Assembly (NCBI GenBank): GCA_007123455.1
Contig: SKKZ01000095.1
Coordinates: forward strand, 1-6,433
Source: Coriobacteriia bacterium
GTDB taxonomy: Bacteria > Actinomycetota > Coriobacteriia > Anaerosomatales > SLCP01
Length of the DNA stretch: 6,433 bases
Reading direction: 5' to 3'
Part shown: in pieces, positions 1-5,632 of the stretch
Layout of the letters: each line of letters opens with the position of its first letter
Position numbering within the stretch: the first letter of the stretch is position 1
The notes under the pieces: model-generated
Seen by the model: the letters and a program-made list of their open reading frames with translations, nothing else
Told to the model about the DNA's origin: nothing
Databases searched by the model: none
Program-made: the position numbers and the translations under genes

Positions 1-20
1 AGTTCTCCCGGCCCGACGTC

Positions 21-1388
21 GTGCGGGAGACCGGAGACCTCGCACTCAAGGACGGGTCTCGTATCGGGGTCATCGGTGGAGGGCCTGCGGGCTCGTTCTT
101 CGCGTATTTCCTTCTGGAGACTGCCGAGCGAGCAGGACTCTCGCTCGAAGTCGACGTGTTCGAAGCCCGTGACTTCACAGTGCCCGGCCCCGTCGGCTGC
201 AACATGTGCGGCGGTGTGGTGTCCGAGTCGATGGTACAGACGCTTGCGACCGAGGGTATCCGCTTTCCGGAGACGGTCGTGCAAAGGGGGCTCGACTCGT
301 TCGTGATCCACAGCCCCGAGCGAACCGCTTACATGGATATCCCTCTCCGAGAGCGTCGCATCGCCGCGATGCACCGCGGCTCGGGTCCGAAGAACGCGCA
401 CGTCCACGAGTGGGAGAGCTTCGACGGCTACCTTCTCAACGCAGCTGCCGAGCGAGGTGTCTCCGTCGTCCACGGTCGCGTGTCCGGCATCGGATCCGAC
501 GGAGACCGCCCGGTGCTGCAGGTCGGCGAGAAGGCGTTCGGCCCCTACGAGCTCGTCGTCGACGCCGCGGGTGTGAACTCGTCGGCGTGGAAGATGTTCG
601 CGAAGTTCGACCGCGGGTTCGAGCCGCCGAAGATGACGAAAGCCTACGTGGGTGAGTTGTACGTGGGCAAGGAGTGGATCGACGAGGTGTTCGGCTCGTC
701 GATCCACGTCTTCATGCTCGCCTTGCCGGGGCTGGAATTCGCCGGTCTTCTCCCGAAGGGGCAGCACCTGACGCTCGTCATGCTCGGAGACGGTGTCGAC
801 AACGAGTTCATAGAGGAGTTCCTCGCCCATCCCGCGGTACGGGAGTGCCTGCCGCCGGGATGGACAACGGAGCTCCGCGACTGCCAGTGTCGTCCGAGAC
901 TCAACGCTCGCGGCATGCCCCGACCGTACGCGGACCGACTGCTCTTCCTCGGCGATGCAGGCATCACGCGCTACAACAAGGACGGTATCGGCGCTGCCTA
1001 CCGCGCAGCGAAGGCCGCGGCGGTGACCGCGGTGTTCGACGGTGTGTCCGCCCGGGCGTTCGCCGGCCATTACATGCGAACGTGCGCAGGAATCGAGAGG
1101 GACAACCGGTACGGCAAGGTCATCTTCGGCCTGGCCGGTCTCATCCAGGCGATCGGCCCAGCCCGGCGGGGCATGATGCGCATGCTGATCCACGAGCAGA
1201 CCCATGAGTCGTCCCGTCGGCATATGAGCGCGATCCTCTGGGACACGTTCACCGGTAGCGCCCCTTACCGCGACGTGTTCGCTCGATTCTTTCATCCCGC
1301 GTTCATCGGCGGCATCCTCGCACACACGGCGCTCAGCCTCGGCCGGGGACCCGCGAAGCCGGACACTGCGATCGAGGAGGGGTCATGA
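21..1388 (+). CDS. FAD-dependent oxidoreductase, geranylgeranyl-reductase-like
   Basis: Flavoprotein of the geranylgeranyl reductase / p-hydroxybenzoate hydroxylase superfamily, which reduces isoprenoid double bonds or acts on related hydrophobic substrates; the substrate here is unknown. The N-terminal Rossmann signature is GGGPAG at residues 19-24, with an acidic strand end at E48 (VDVFEAR) expected to hold the FAD ribose. A cysteine-rich loop PVGCNMCGG spans 57-65, VVDAAG lies at 179-184, and the second FAD motif FLGDAG at 309-314 is followed by the glycine/alanine-rich helix typical of the group. The C-terminal 120 residues are helical and basic and may contact membrane or substrate. C60/C63 (CxxC) and C288/C290 (CxC) are two thiol pairs. 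GTG at 21 is the first start in the window but lacks a Shine-Dalgarno sequence, and the frame is open back to base 3, so the true start may lie outside. The stop overlaps the next gene (ATGA). Family assignment is good; substrate is not assignable. Confidence 0.82.
   Translation: MRETGDLALKDGSRIGVIGGGPAGSFFAYFLLETAERAGLSLEVDVFEARDFTVPGPVGCNMCGGVVSESMVQTLATEGIRFPETVVQRGLDSFVIHSPERTAYMDIPLRERRIAAMHRGSGPKNAHVHEWESFDGYLLNAAAERGVSVVHGRVSGIGSDGDRPVLQVGEKAFGPYELVVDAAGVNSSAWKMFAKFDRGFEPPKMTKAYVGELYVGKEWIDEVFGSSIHVFMLALPGLEFAGLLPKGQHLTLVMLGDGVDNEFIEEFLAHPAVRECLPPGWTTELRDCQCRPRLNARGMPRPYADRLLFLGDAGITRYNKDGIGAAYRAAKAAAVTAVFDGVSARAFAGHYMRTCAGIERDNRYGKVIFGLAGLIQAIGPARRGMMRMLIHEQTHESSRRHMSAILWDTFTGSAPYRDVFARFFHPAFIGGILAHTALSLGRGPAKPDTAIEEGS
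1374..1382 (+). promoter_or_regulatory. Ribosome binding site of the cyclic-nucleotide-binding gene
   Basis: GAGGAGGGG lies inside the 3' end of the FAD oxidoreductase gene, a few bases before the ATG at 1385. It supports this start and translational coupling through the ATGA overlap. Confidence 0.75.
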
Positions 1389-1789
1389 GCGGATCAGGAC
1401 TCGGCCGCACCTTTCATGAAGGTGAGGCCATCATCCGTCAGGGAGAGCCCGGCGAGTGCATGTATGTCGTCCTCGAAGGACACGCCGATGTCGTGCGCGA
1501 GCATGACGGCTCCGACACGCACCTGGCGACCCTTGGCCCCGGCGACTTCATCGGAGAGATGTCGCTGTTCGAGCGCGAGACCCGCTCGGCGACGGTACGC
1601 GCACGAGGAGACGTTCGCATGCTCACGGTCGACCGGCGCACGCTCCTCGGCCGGATTCACGAGGATCCTTCGCTCGCGATGAAGGTGCTCGAACGCATGT
1701 CCCGTCGTGTCCGGGAACTCGACGAGGAGGTCGCCTCTCTGCGCAGAGGCGCACCTCGCGACCAGGGCCGGGTGACGGGCAGCCCCTGA
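1385..1789 (+). CDS. Stand-alone cyclic-nucleotide-binding domain protein
   Basis: A 134-residue soluble protein made almost entirely of one CRP/PKA-type cyclic-nucleotide-binding beta-roll. The opening strands read FHEGEAIIRQGEPGE (10-24), followed by YVVLEGHADVV (27-37) and LGPGDFIGEMSLF (50-62). The phosphate-binding cassette IGEMSLFERETRSATV (56-71) keeps the Gly-Glu pair (57-58) and the Arg-Ser pair (67-68) that contact the cyclic phosphate and ribose in known family members, so binding of cAMP or cGMP is plausible. The tail (about 98-119) is a helix with heptad-like charged residues, RRVRELDEEVASL. There is no helix-turn-helix, so this is not a CRP-type transcription factor. The 4-base overlap with the flavoenzyme gene suggests equimolar synthesis and a regulatory-subunit role, which is inference. 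CRP-like folds can also bind other ligands. Confidence 0.88.
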   Translation: MSGSGLGRTFHEGEAIIRQGEPGECMYVVLEGHADVVREHDGSDTHLATLGPGDFIGEMSLFERETRSATVRARGDVRMLTVDRRTLLGRIHEDPSLAMKVLERMSRRVRELDEEVASLRRGAPRDQGRVTGSP

Positions 1790-1826
1790 ATCCGGAACAA
1801 GGATACGGATCTGGAGGAGGAGTGCG

Positions 1827-2441
1827 GTGAGAATCTCCGTGATCGGCGCAGGAGAAGTGGGACTATCGCTCGCCCGCGGTCTGGCCGGGGCGGGCCACTC
1901 GGTCGTTCTGGGTTCGCGGGACCCATCGAAACCAGCGGCGATCGAACTGATGCGGCTCTTCCCCGGGTCCGTACGGGTCACAGGGTACCGGGACGCCGTA
2001 GAGGCGGGAGAGCTTGTGGTGCTCGCGGTGCCGGGACGGCTCGTCGTGGACGTCGCCGAGGAGATCGGTGCGCCCCTGTTCGCCGGCAAGACCGTGATCG
2101 ACCCGACCAATCCAGCTGTCGTCGACGGCGACGCGGTGTCATCGGCGTTCGGGACCGATGACTCTGCTGCCGAAGCGCTCCAGCGTGCGTTGCCGGACGC
2201 CTCGGTGGTCAAAGCCTTCAGCCAGATCGAGGCCGCACTGATGACCAGTCCCGGGCCCGAAGAGCGTCGGCCTCTGCGCATCGCGGGAGACGACGAGGAC
2301 GCAAGGAAGCTTGTCGCGGATCTCGCTGCATCGTTCGGCTGGAAGGTGCGCGACCTGGGACCCCTAACACGATCACGAGCGCTCGAACGCAGCTTCATCG
2401 AATGGCTTGCCGGTCGCAAGCGGGAAGACGCGTCTTCGTAG
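1827..2441 (+). CDS. F420-dependent NADP oxidoreductase-like Rossmann protein
   Basis: A 204-residue protein of the coenzyme F420-dependent NADP oxidoreductase / pyrroline-5-carboxylate reductase-type Rossmann family. Known Fno enzymes move hydride between F420H2 and NADP. The dinucleotide motif is GAGEVG (7-12); the second strand ends in LGSRDP (28-33), and Ser30-Arg31 match the NADP 2'-phosphate-binding pair of Fno. Other family signatures are VVLAVP (64-69), IDPTNP (91-96), VVKAF (127-131), AGDDEDAR (153-160) and DLGPLTRSRALE (176-187). The length is near that of Fno (about 210-230). GTG at 1827 sits 6 bases after GGAGGAGG (1813-1820), and the gene follows the cyclic-nucleotide-binding gene by 37 bases, so co-transcription is likely. 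Whether F420 or another substrate is used cannot be read from the sequence, because many short homologues are uncharacterised. Confidence 0.8.
   Translation: MRISVIGAGEVGLSLARGLAGAGHSVVLGSRDPSKPAAIELMRLFPGSVRVTGYRDAVEAGELVVLAVPGRLVVDVAEEIGAPLFAGKTVIDPTNPAVVDGDAVSSAFGTDDSAAEALQRALPDASVVKAFSQIEAALMTSPGPEERRPLRIAGDDEDARKLVADLAASFGWKVRDLGPLTRSRALERSFIEWLAGRKREDASS
2424..2437. repeat. 14-base perfect palindrome at the end of the Fno-like gene
   Basis: GAAGACGCGTCTTC equals its own reverse complement. It lies over the last codons of the Fno-like gene, just before the TAG. As RNA it could form a 5-bp stem with a 4-base loop, but no T-run follows, so it is not a good intrinsic terminator. By simple chance, a perfect 14-base palindrome is expected less than once in a window this size. 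Confidence 0.4.
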
Positions 2442-2548
2442 CCGAACGCCCTGTCATCTCTCGGGTCGTACCGCGCTCCCCGGTCGGGTGGGTATCTTCT
2501 CCTTGTACGACACAGCAGCGAAGCACCGGACGGGTGGAGCTGAGAGAC

Positions 2549-2554
2549 GGGAGG
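2549..2554 (+). promoter_or_regulatory. Ribosome binding site fixing the 96-residue gene start
   Basis: GGGAGG ends 8 bases before GTG 2563. It decides against the upstream in-frame ATG at 2407, which would overlap the end of the preceding gene and has no comparable site. Confidence 0.7.
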
Positions 2555-2562
2555 TACCCGGC

Positions 2563-2853
2563 GTGAATGACAAAGTACGCTGCCAGGAAGATATGAGGGC
2601 ACGGCTGGACGAGTGGCGGGGGGTCGTTGAGAGCATCAAGTCGCGATCCTCGACGGTGAGCGAAGACGAGCAGCGGAAGTTGAACGAGACGGTCGAGGCG
2701 CTCGAGCACAGCATCGACGAGGGCGAGGCCTGCCTCGCCGAAGTCAACGGCACCGATGACAGCGCCTGGGAGGCCGCAAAGAGTGATGCCCGTCTGACGT
2801 TCGACAACATCGAAGAGCGCTTCAAAGAAAGAGCCGAGGCGTACATGCACTGA
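2563..2853 (+). CDS. Small coiled-coil protein, sll1863 stress-protein-like
   Basis: A 96-residue, charged, almost wholly helical soluble protein with no signal peptide or membrane segment. It has two helical blocks: ARLDEWRGVVESIKSR (13-28) and a longer one from about 34 to 61 rich in Glu and Leu at heptad-like spacing. Then follow DDSAWEAAKSDA (65-76) and an end helix DNIEERFKERAEAYM (81-95). The order of a LDEW-type opening, an antiparallel coiled coil, a DDAWE-type motif and a terminal amphipathic helix resembles the small sll1863-type stress-response proteins. I recognise this by pattern only. The GTG start is chosen from GGGAGG 8 bases upstream. It stands 26 bases before the DUF2254 gene, so the two probably share a transcript. 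The role is unknown; scaffolding or stress protection is a guess from the family name. Confidence 0.72.
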   Translation: MNDKVRCQEDMRARLDEWRGVVESIKSRSSTVSEDEQRKLNETVEALEHSIDEGEACLAEVNGTDDSAWEAAKSDARLTFDNIEERFKERAEAYMH

Positions 2854-2879
2854 TTCCGGCAGGAGAAGGTGTTGCCGTC

Positions 2880-4244
2880 GTGCGTGCAAGGCTTCTCAAG
2901 ATCGTCGACCTCCTGCGGACGAGCTTCTGGTTCCTGCCTGTGATGATGGCGGTCGGCGCCGTGGCGCTCGCTCTGGCGAGCGTGAGCCTCGACGAGGCGG
3001 TGGCCGGGGAGTGGCTCCGCGCCCAGGGCTGGATCTACACGACCGGGACGCAAGGCGCCAGTACGGTGCTGGGCACCATAGCCGGTTCGATGATCACCAT
3101 CGCCGGTGTCGTATTCTCGTTGACGCTCGTATCCCTCTCGCTCGCGGCATCGCAGTTCGGTCCCCACCTGCTGCGCAACTTCATGCGCGACACCACGACA
3201 CAGGTCGTGCTCGGCACGTTCGTCGCCACTTTCATCTACTGCCTGCTCGTCCTGCGTACCATTCACGGCGACGAGTCCGCGGTGCCCCATCTGTCGGTGA
3301 ACCTCGGTGTCGTGCTGGCTTTCGCAAGCCTCGTGGTCCTGATCTACTTCATCCACCACGTCGCCATCTCCATACAATCCGATGAAGTGGTGGCCAACGT
3401 CGCCACCGACCTGCACGAGGGAATCGAGCGACTCTTCCCCGGCCGGATAGGCGAAGAGCTTCCGCCAGATGAGGGGCAGGCATCGGACGCGACGCTCCCG
3501 GACTCGTTCGAGGAGGACTCCCGCACGATCGAAGCGAACCGGGACGGCTATCTCCAACTCATCGACCGGGAGGCCGTGCTGAAGACAGCCATACAGGCCG
3601 ATCTGATCATCCGATTCGAGCGACGGCCCGGGCACTACGTGATCGAAGGCGTACCGCTGATGTCGGTCTGGCCTCACGACAGGGTCGAAGACAAGGTAGC
3701 GAACCGGCTGCACGCCGCATTCGTCATCGGCAAACAGCGAACACCCGTGCAGGACATAGAGTTCGCTATCGAGCAACTCGTCGAAGTCGCAGTCCGCGCA
3801 TTGTCACCCAGCATGAACGACCCGTTCACGGCGATCTCCTGCGTGGACCGCCTGGGCTCCGCCCTCTGCCGGCTGGCCAGCCGCGATGCACCGTCCCCAT
3901 ATCGCTTCGATGATGCAGGCGATTTGCGGGTGGTGGCACCCGGACCGTCCTTCCCGGACATCACGGACACGGCCTTCGATCAGATCAGACAGAACGCGCG
4001 GTCGAATGCGGCCGTGACCATCCGCCTGCTGGAAGCGATCGCCCTTGTAGCCACGGCTGCCGACCGACCTGAGGACCGGGCCGCGCTCAGGCGCCACGCG
4101 GACATGATCCTCAGGGGAGCTCGCGAAGCACTGCCCGAACAGGAAGACCGCGCCATAGCAGAAGCGCGATATCGGGCTGTGGAGCGTGCGCTGGGCAAGT
4201 CACACTCTGAAGAGACTACTGGAGAGACGGTCCAAGACGCCTAG
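2880..4244 (+). CDS. DUF2254 family integral membrane protein
   Basis: A 454-residue predicted inner-membrane protein of the DUF2254 family, whose function is not established. Four hydrophobic segments are seen at about 17-36, 60-91, 108-126 and 139-161, followed by a soluble region of about 290 residues. The stretch after the second helix, SLAASQFGPHLLRNFMRD (87-104), and the cytosolic motif DIEFAIEQLVEVAVRALSP (292-310) with SMNDPFTA (311-318) are hallmarks of the family. Residues 190-220 are an acidic, probably disordered linker. The length matches the family (about 400-450). GTG 2880 is preceded by AGGAGAAGG at 2861-2869, a slightly long spacing; no better in-frame start was found. Its TAG stop (4242-4244) overlaps the stop of the convergent gene. 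Confidence 0.9.
   Translation: MRARLLKIVDLLRTSFWFLPVMMAVGAVALALASVSLDEAVAGEWLRAQGWIYTTGTQGASTVLGTIAGSMITIAGVVFSLTLVSLSLAASQFGPHLLRNFMRDTTTQVVLGTFVATFIYCLLVLRTIHGDESAVPHLSVNLGVVLAFASLVVLIYFIHHVAISIQSDEVVANVATDLHEGIERLFPGRIGEELPPDEGQASDATLPDSFEEDSRTIEANRDGYLQLIDREAVLKTAIQADLIIRFERRPGHYVIEGVPLMSVWPHDRVEDKVANRLHAAFVIGKQRTPVQDIEFAIEQLVEVAVRALSPSMNDPFTAISCVDRLGSALCRLASRDAPSPYRFDDAGDLRVVAPGPSFPDITDTAFDQIRQNARSNAAVTIRLLEAIALVATAADRPEDRAALRRHADMILRGAREALPEQEDRAIAEARYRAVERALGKSHSEETTGETVQDA
4241..4244. other. Shared CTAG: interlocked stop codons of convergent genes
   Basis: CTAG is palindromic. Bases 4242-4244 give TAG to the plus-strand DUF2254 gene, and bases 4241-4243 read TAG on the minus strand for the GlsB-like gene. 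The two coding regions therefore overlap tail-to-tail by four bases with no intergenic DNA. Confidence 0.9.
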
Positions 4245-4489
4245 ACACGGCGCACCGTCCTGAACACGGCGAGCACCACAACGGCTCCGATCGTCGCGAC
4301 GATAATCGACCAGATGCTCAGGCCCTCGATGCCGCCGACGCCGAAGAAGCTCATCAGCATCCCGCCGACAAACGCACCGATGATGCCGAGAAATACGGTT
4401 ACTATGCACCCGCCCCCGCCCTCGCCCATGAGGTACTGGGCCAGGAGCCCGGCGATGCCGCCCACGATCACCCAACTTATCAGGCCCAT
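4241..4489 (-). CDS. GlsB/YeaQ/YmgE-type small membrane protein
   Basis: An 82-residue, very hydrophobic protein of the transglycosylase-associated / GlsB-YeaQ-YmgE family, linked in other bacteria to envelope and general stress. Three membrane segments are seen at about 4-21, 28-50 and 57-77. The opening MGLISWVIVGGIAGLLAQYL and the following glycine-rich GEGGGGCIV with FLGIIGAFVGG (33-43) are typical of the family. It ends in a short basic tail (RTVRRV). ATG 4489 is chosen because a long purine-rich site (4496-4508) lies just upstream. An in-frame start at 4648 would add 53 residues unlike the family and would overlap the neighbouring gene. The stop TAG shares the CTAG at 4241-4244 with the DUF2254 gene stop. 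Confidence 0.88.
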   Translation of the reverse strand: MGLISWVIVGGIAGLLAQYLMGEGGGGCIVTVFLGIIGAFVGGMLMSFFGVGGIEGLSIWSIIVATIGAVVVLAVFRTVRRV

Positions 4490-4495
4490 GTGCGC

Positions 4496-4508
4496 TCCCC
4501 TTCCTCCC
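4496..4508 (-). promoter_or_regulatory. Ribosome binding site of the GlsB-like gene
   Basis: Minus-strand GGGAGGAAGGGGA ends 6 bases before ATG 4489. It selects the 82-residue product over a longer in-frame reading. Confidence 0.65.
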
Positions 4509-4514
4509 GGTTTC

Positions 4515-4526
4515 TGTCCGCGGACA
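4515..4526. repeat. 12-base perfect palindrome between two minus-strand genes
   Basis: TGTCCGCGGACA is a perfect palindrome in the 53-base gap upstream of the GlsB-like gene. A second palindrome, GACATGTC (4523-4530), overlaps its right arm. It could be an operator for a separate promoter of the small gene, but no clear -35/-10 pair was found, and a 12-base palindrome is expected about once or twice by chance in this length. Confidence 0.35.
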
Positions 4527-4542
4527 TGTCTATGGCTCGTAC

Positions 4543-5283
4543 CTAGGTGACCTCGACCGCCGTCTCGGCATCGAGTGGGTTGGAACGCACCGCCAGCGAG
4601 TGTAGATACGGGTAGCGCACCTTGAGATGCCGCAGGTGCTCGAACCACTCGGCGATCATCCGCCCGTACGCGCGCTCCATATCCCCGGCGAGGTGGGCGA
4701 TGTCGCTCTCGGGCAACGACTCGATGTCGGTCCGCCTGGATAACTCGTCACCGAGGTGAAACACGGCCCACAGCACATCGGTGAATCGCTCGTTCTCCAG
4801 AAGGCTCTGGTTCTCAAGCAGGCCGAGGAGGAACTGTCGCTTCTGGTTGAGGAATGTGCGGAGGTCCTCGATTCCCTCTCGCGTCGGTTCGAGATTGAAC
4901 GTGTGCCCCATGGCCTCGGCCGCCGCCTGTCTGAGTCGCTTGTCGTCCCATCCGATCTCGACATCGAAGCGCTCCAGGAGCTTCCCGCGATCCGGGTCGA
5001 ATTCCGCAAGCTTCTCAAGCAGGTCGCTTCCGACCTCGCTGAAGAACGCGCCGATAACCATGTTGAGCTTCTGCATCAGCTCGGCGCGTTGCCGGTGCTC
5101 CAGCAGGGCATGCAGGATAAGGGTGACGATCAGCACCTCGAGCGGCAGGAACGCGATGTCGTGCACGGTGAAGATGCCGAGATGGTGCAAGTCGCGGAAT
5201 ATCAGGAAGTGGGCGACGAAGAGCACCGCCGAGACGATCGCCAGCACAAGACCCAGGCGCACGCGCCACGAGCGTATGTTCAT
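4543..5283 (-). CDS. Conserved two-helix membrane protein of unknown function
   Basis: A 246-residue protein with two hydrophobic segments at about 8-28 and 43-61, separated by a short loop containing RDLHHLGIFTVHD (30-42), then a soluble, mostly helical region of about 185 residues. Features include RQRAELMQKLNMVIGAFFSEVG (64-85, amphipathic), DLRTFLNQKRQFLLGLLENQ (140-159) and the tail HLKVRYPYLHSLAVRSNPLD (219-238), which I recall as a recurring ending in a family of uncharacterised bacterial and archaeal membrane proteins. No catalytic or metal motif is obvious, although several histidines lie near the membrane (H25, H33, H34, H41). ATG 5283 follows the purine-rich minus-strand site at 5287-5295. 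It starts 39 bases after the cysteine-rich gene and is probably co-transcribed with it. The function is not known. Confidence 0.82.
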   Translation of the reverse strand: MNIRSWRVRLGLVLAIVSAVLFVAHFLIFRDLHHLGIFTVHDIAFLPLEVLIVTLILHALLEHRQRAELMQKLNMVIGAFFSEVGSDLLEKLAEFDPDRGKLLERFDVEIGWDDKRLRQAAAEAMGHTFNLEPTREGIEDLRTFLNQKRQFLLGLLENQSLLENERFTDVLWAVFHLGDELSRRTDIESLPESDIAHLAGDMERAYGRMIAEWFEHLRHLKVRYPYLHSLAVRSNPLDAETAVEVT

Positions 5284-5322
5284 GGATTCCCCTTCGCAAA
5301 GAGCCGTTCAGTGCGTGACGGG

Positions 5323-5481
5323 TCACTCCTTGGTCTTCATCGGCTCGCCACAGCACATCACCACGAGCTCGCACTCGCTGTCGTGAGTGCACTCGTCGCC
5401 CGAGCAGCTCCGCGTGACCGTCAGCTCGATGTCGCAGTCCTCACATGTGCATACCAGGACATCGCCGTCTTTGACCTCCAT
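5323..5481 (-). CDS. Desulforedoxin-like eight-cysteine small protein
   Basis: A 52-residue acidic protein with cysteines at 11, 13, 16, 26, 31, 37, 43 and 44. GDVLVCTCEDC (6-16) and ELVVMCCGEPMK (38-49) match the two metal-ligand halves of desulforedoxin and of the N-terminal domain of desulfoferrodoxin (CxxC, then CC followed by GEPMK-like residues), which hold Fe(SCys)4. Here C13/C16 and C43/C44 would be the ligands. The loop between them is about 11 residues longer than in desulforedoxin and carries C26, C31 and C37; with C11 this gives four surplus thiols. There is no superoxide reductase domain. ATG 5481 is 5 bases after TAAGGAGG; the in-frame upstream extension to 5568 is not needed. 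Candidate roles are a small electron carrier or a metal buffer. Family resemblance is seen; function is inferred. Confidence 0.78.
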   Translation of the reverse strand: MEVKDGDVLVCTCEDCDIELTVTRSCSGDECTHDSECELVVMCCGEPMKTKE

Positions 5482-5486
5482 GAGAG

Positions 5487-5494
5487 CCTCCTTA
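5487..5494 (-). promoter_or_regulatory. Near-perfect ribosome binding site of the cysteine-rich gene
   Basis: Minus-strand TAAGGAGG, full complement to the 16S 3' end, lies 5 bases before ATG 5481. It sets the 52-residue start and suggests strong translation of this small protein. Confidence 0.8.
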
Positions 5495-5544
5495 GTAGTG
5501 GTTCTGTAGAGAAGAAGGTACCCGAATGGATGACCGATGCGTCG

Positions 5545-5632
5545 GGTGAGGGCGAGCATGGTTCTCACTCGCCGGCGGACTCATTCGTGCCTGAGGTCGA
5601 TTCGACGCGCGACCCGGCCACGCGACTCGCGC
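5545..5632. repeat. Cluster of short inverted repeats between the heme protein and cysteine-rich genes
   Basis: The 150-base gap between the two minus-strand genes holds three small dyads: GGCGAG 5551-5556 with CTCGCC 5568-5573 (overlapped by an alternative GTGAG/CTCAC pairing), GTCGATTCGAC 5596-5606, and GCGCGA 5607-5612 with TCGCGC 5627-5632, the last just after the heme-protein stop codon. No T-run follows any of them. They could mark an RNA-processing or weak termination site, but each arm is only 5-6 bases. Confidence 0.35.

Noticed and set aside
1385..1789. CRP/FNR-type transcription regulator
   Set aside because: The protein stops after the nucleotide-binding domain and one helix; there is no helix-turn-helix.
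1790..1810. ATCCG/CGGAT dyad after the cyclic-nucleotide-binding gene
   Set aside because: Only a 5-bp stem with an 11-base loop and no T-run, so not a credible terminator or operator.
2442..2562. Possible promoter before the coiled-coil gene (TATCTT near 2493)
   Set aside because: No matching -35 at normal spacing was found; the hexamer alone is not enough.
1394..2602. 402-codon open frame on the minus strand
   Set aside because: Antisense to the cyclic-nucleotide-binding and Fno-like genes, both of which have clear family motifs; its translation is rich in Ser, Arg, Pro and Thr and has no recognisable fold.
2407..2853. Longer 148-residue version of the coiled-coil protein
   Set aside because: Its start overlaps the end of the Fno-like gene without a good ribosome binding site, whereas GTG 2563 has GGGAGG at 8 bases, and the family-like part begins there.
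2454..3776. 440-codon open frame on the minus strand
   Set aside because: It lies antisense to the coiled-coil and DUF2254 genes, shows no domain or hydrophobic pattern, and has the Arg/His/Asp/Gly bias of a mirror frame in GC-rich coding DNA.
4241..4648. Longer 135-residue version of the GlsB-like protein
   Set aside because: The 53 added residues overlap the neighbouring gene, are Gly/Arg rich and are not part of the family; ATG 4489 has its own ribosome binding site.
5323..5568. Longer 81-residue version of the cysteine-rich protein
   Set aside because: The extra N-terminus crosses the TAAGGAGG site and has no desulforedoxin similarity.
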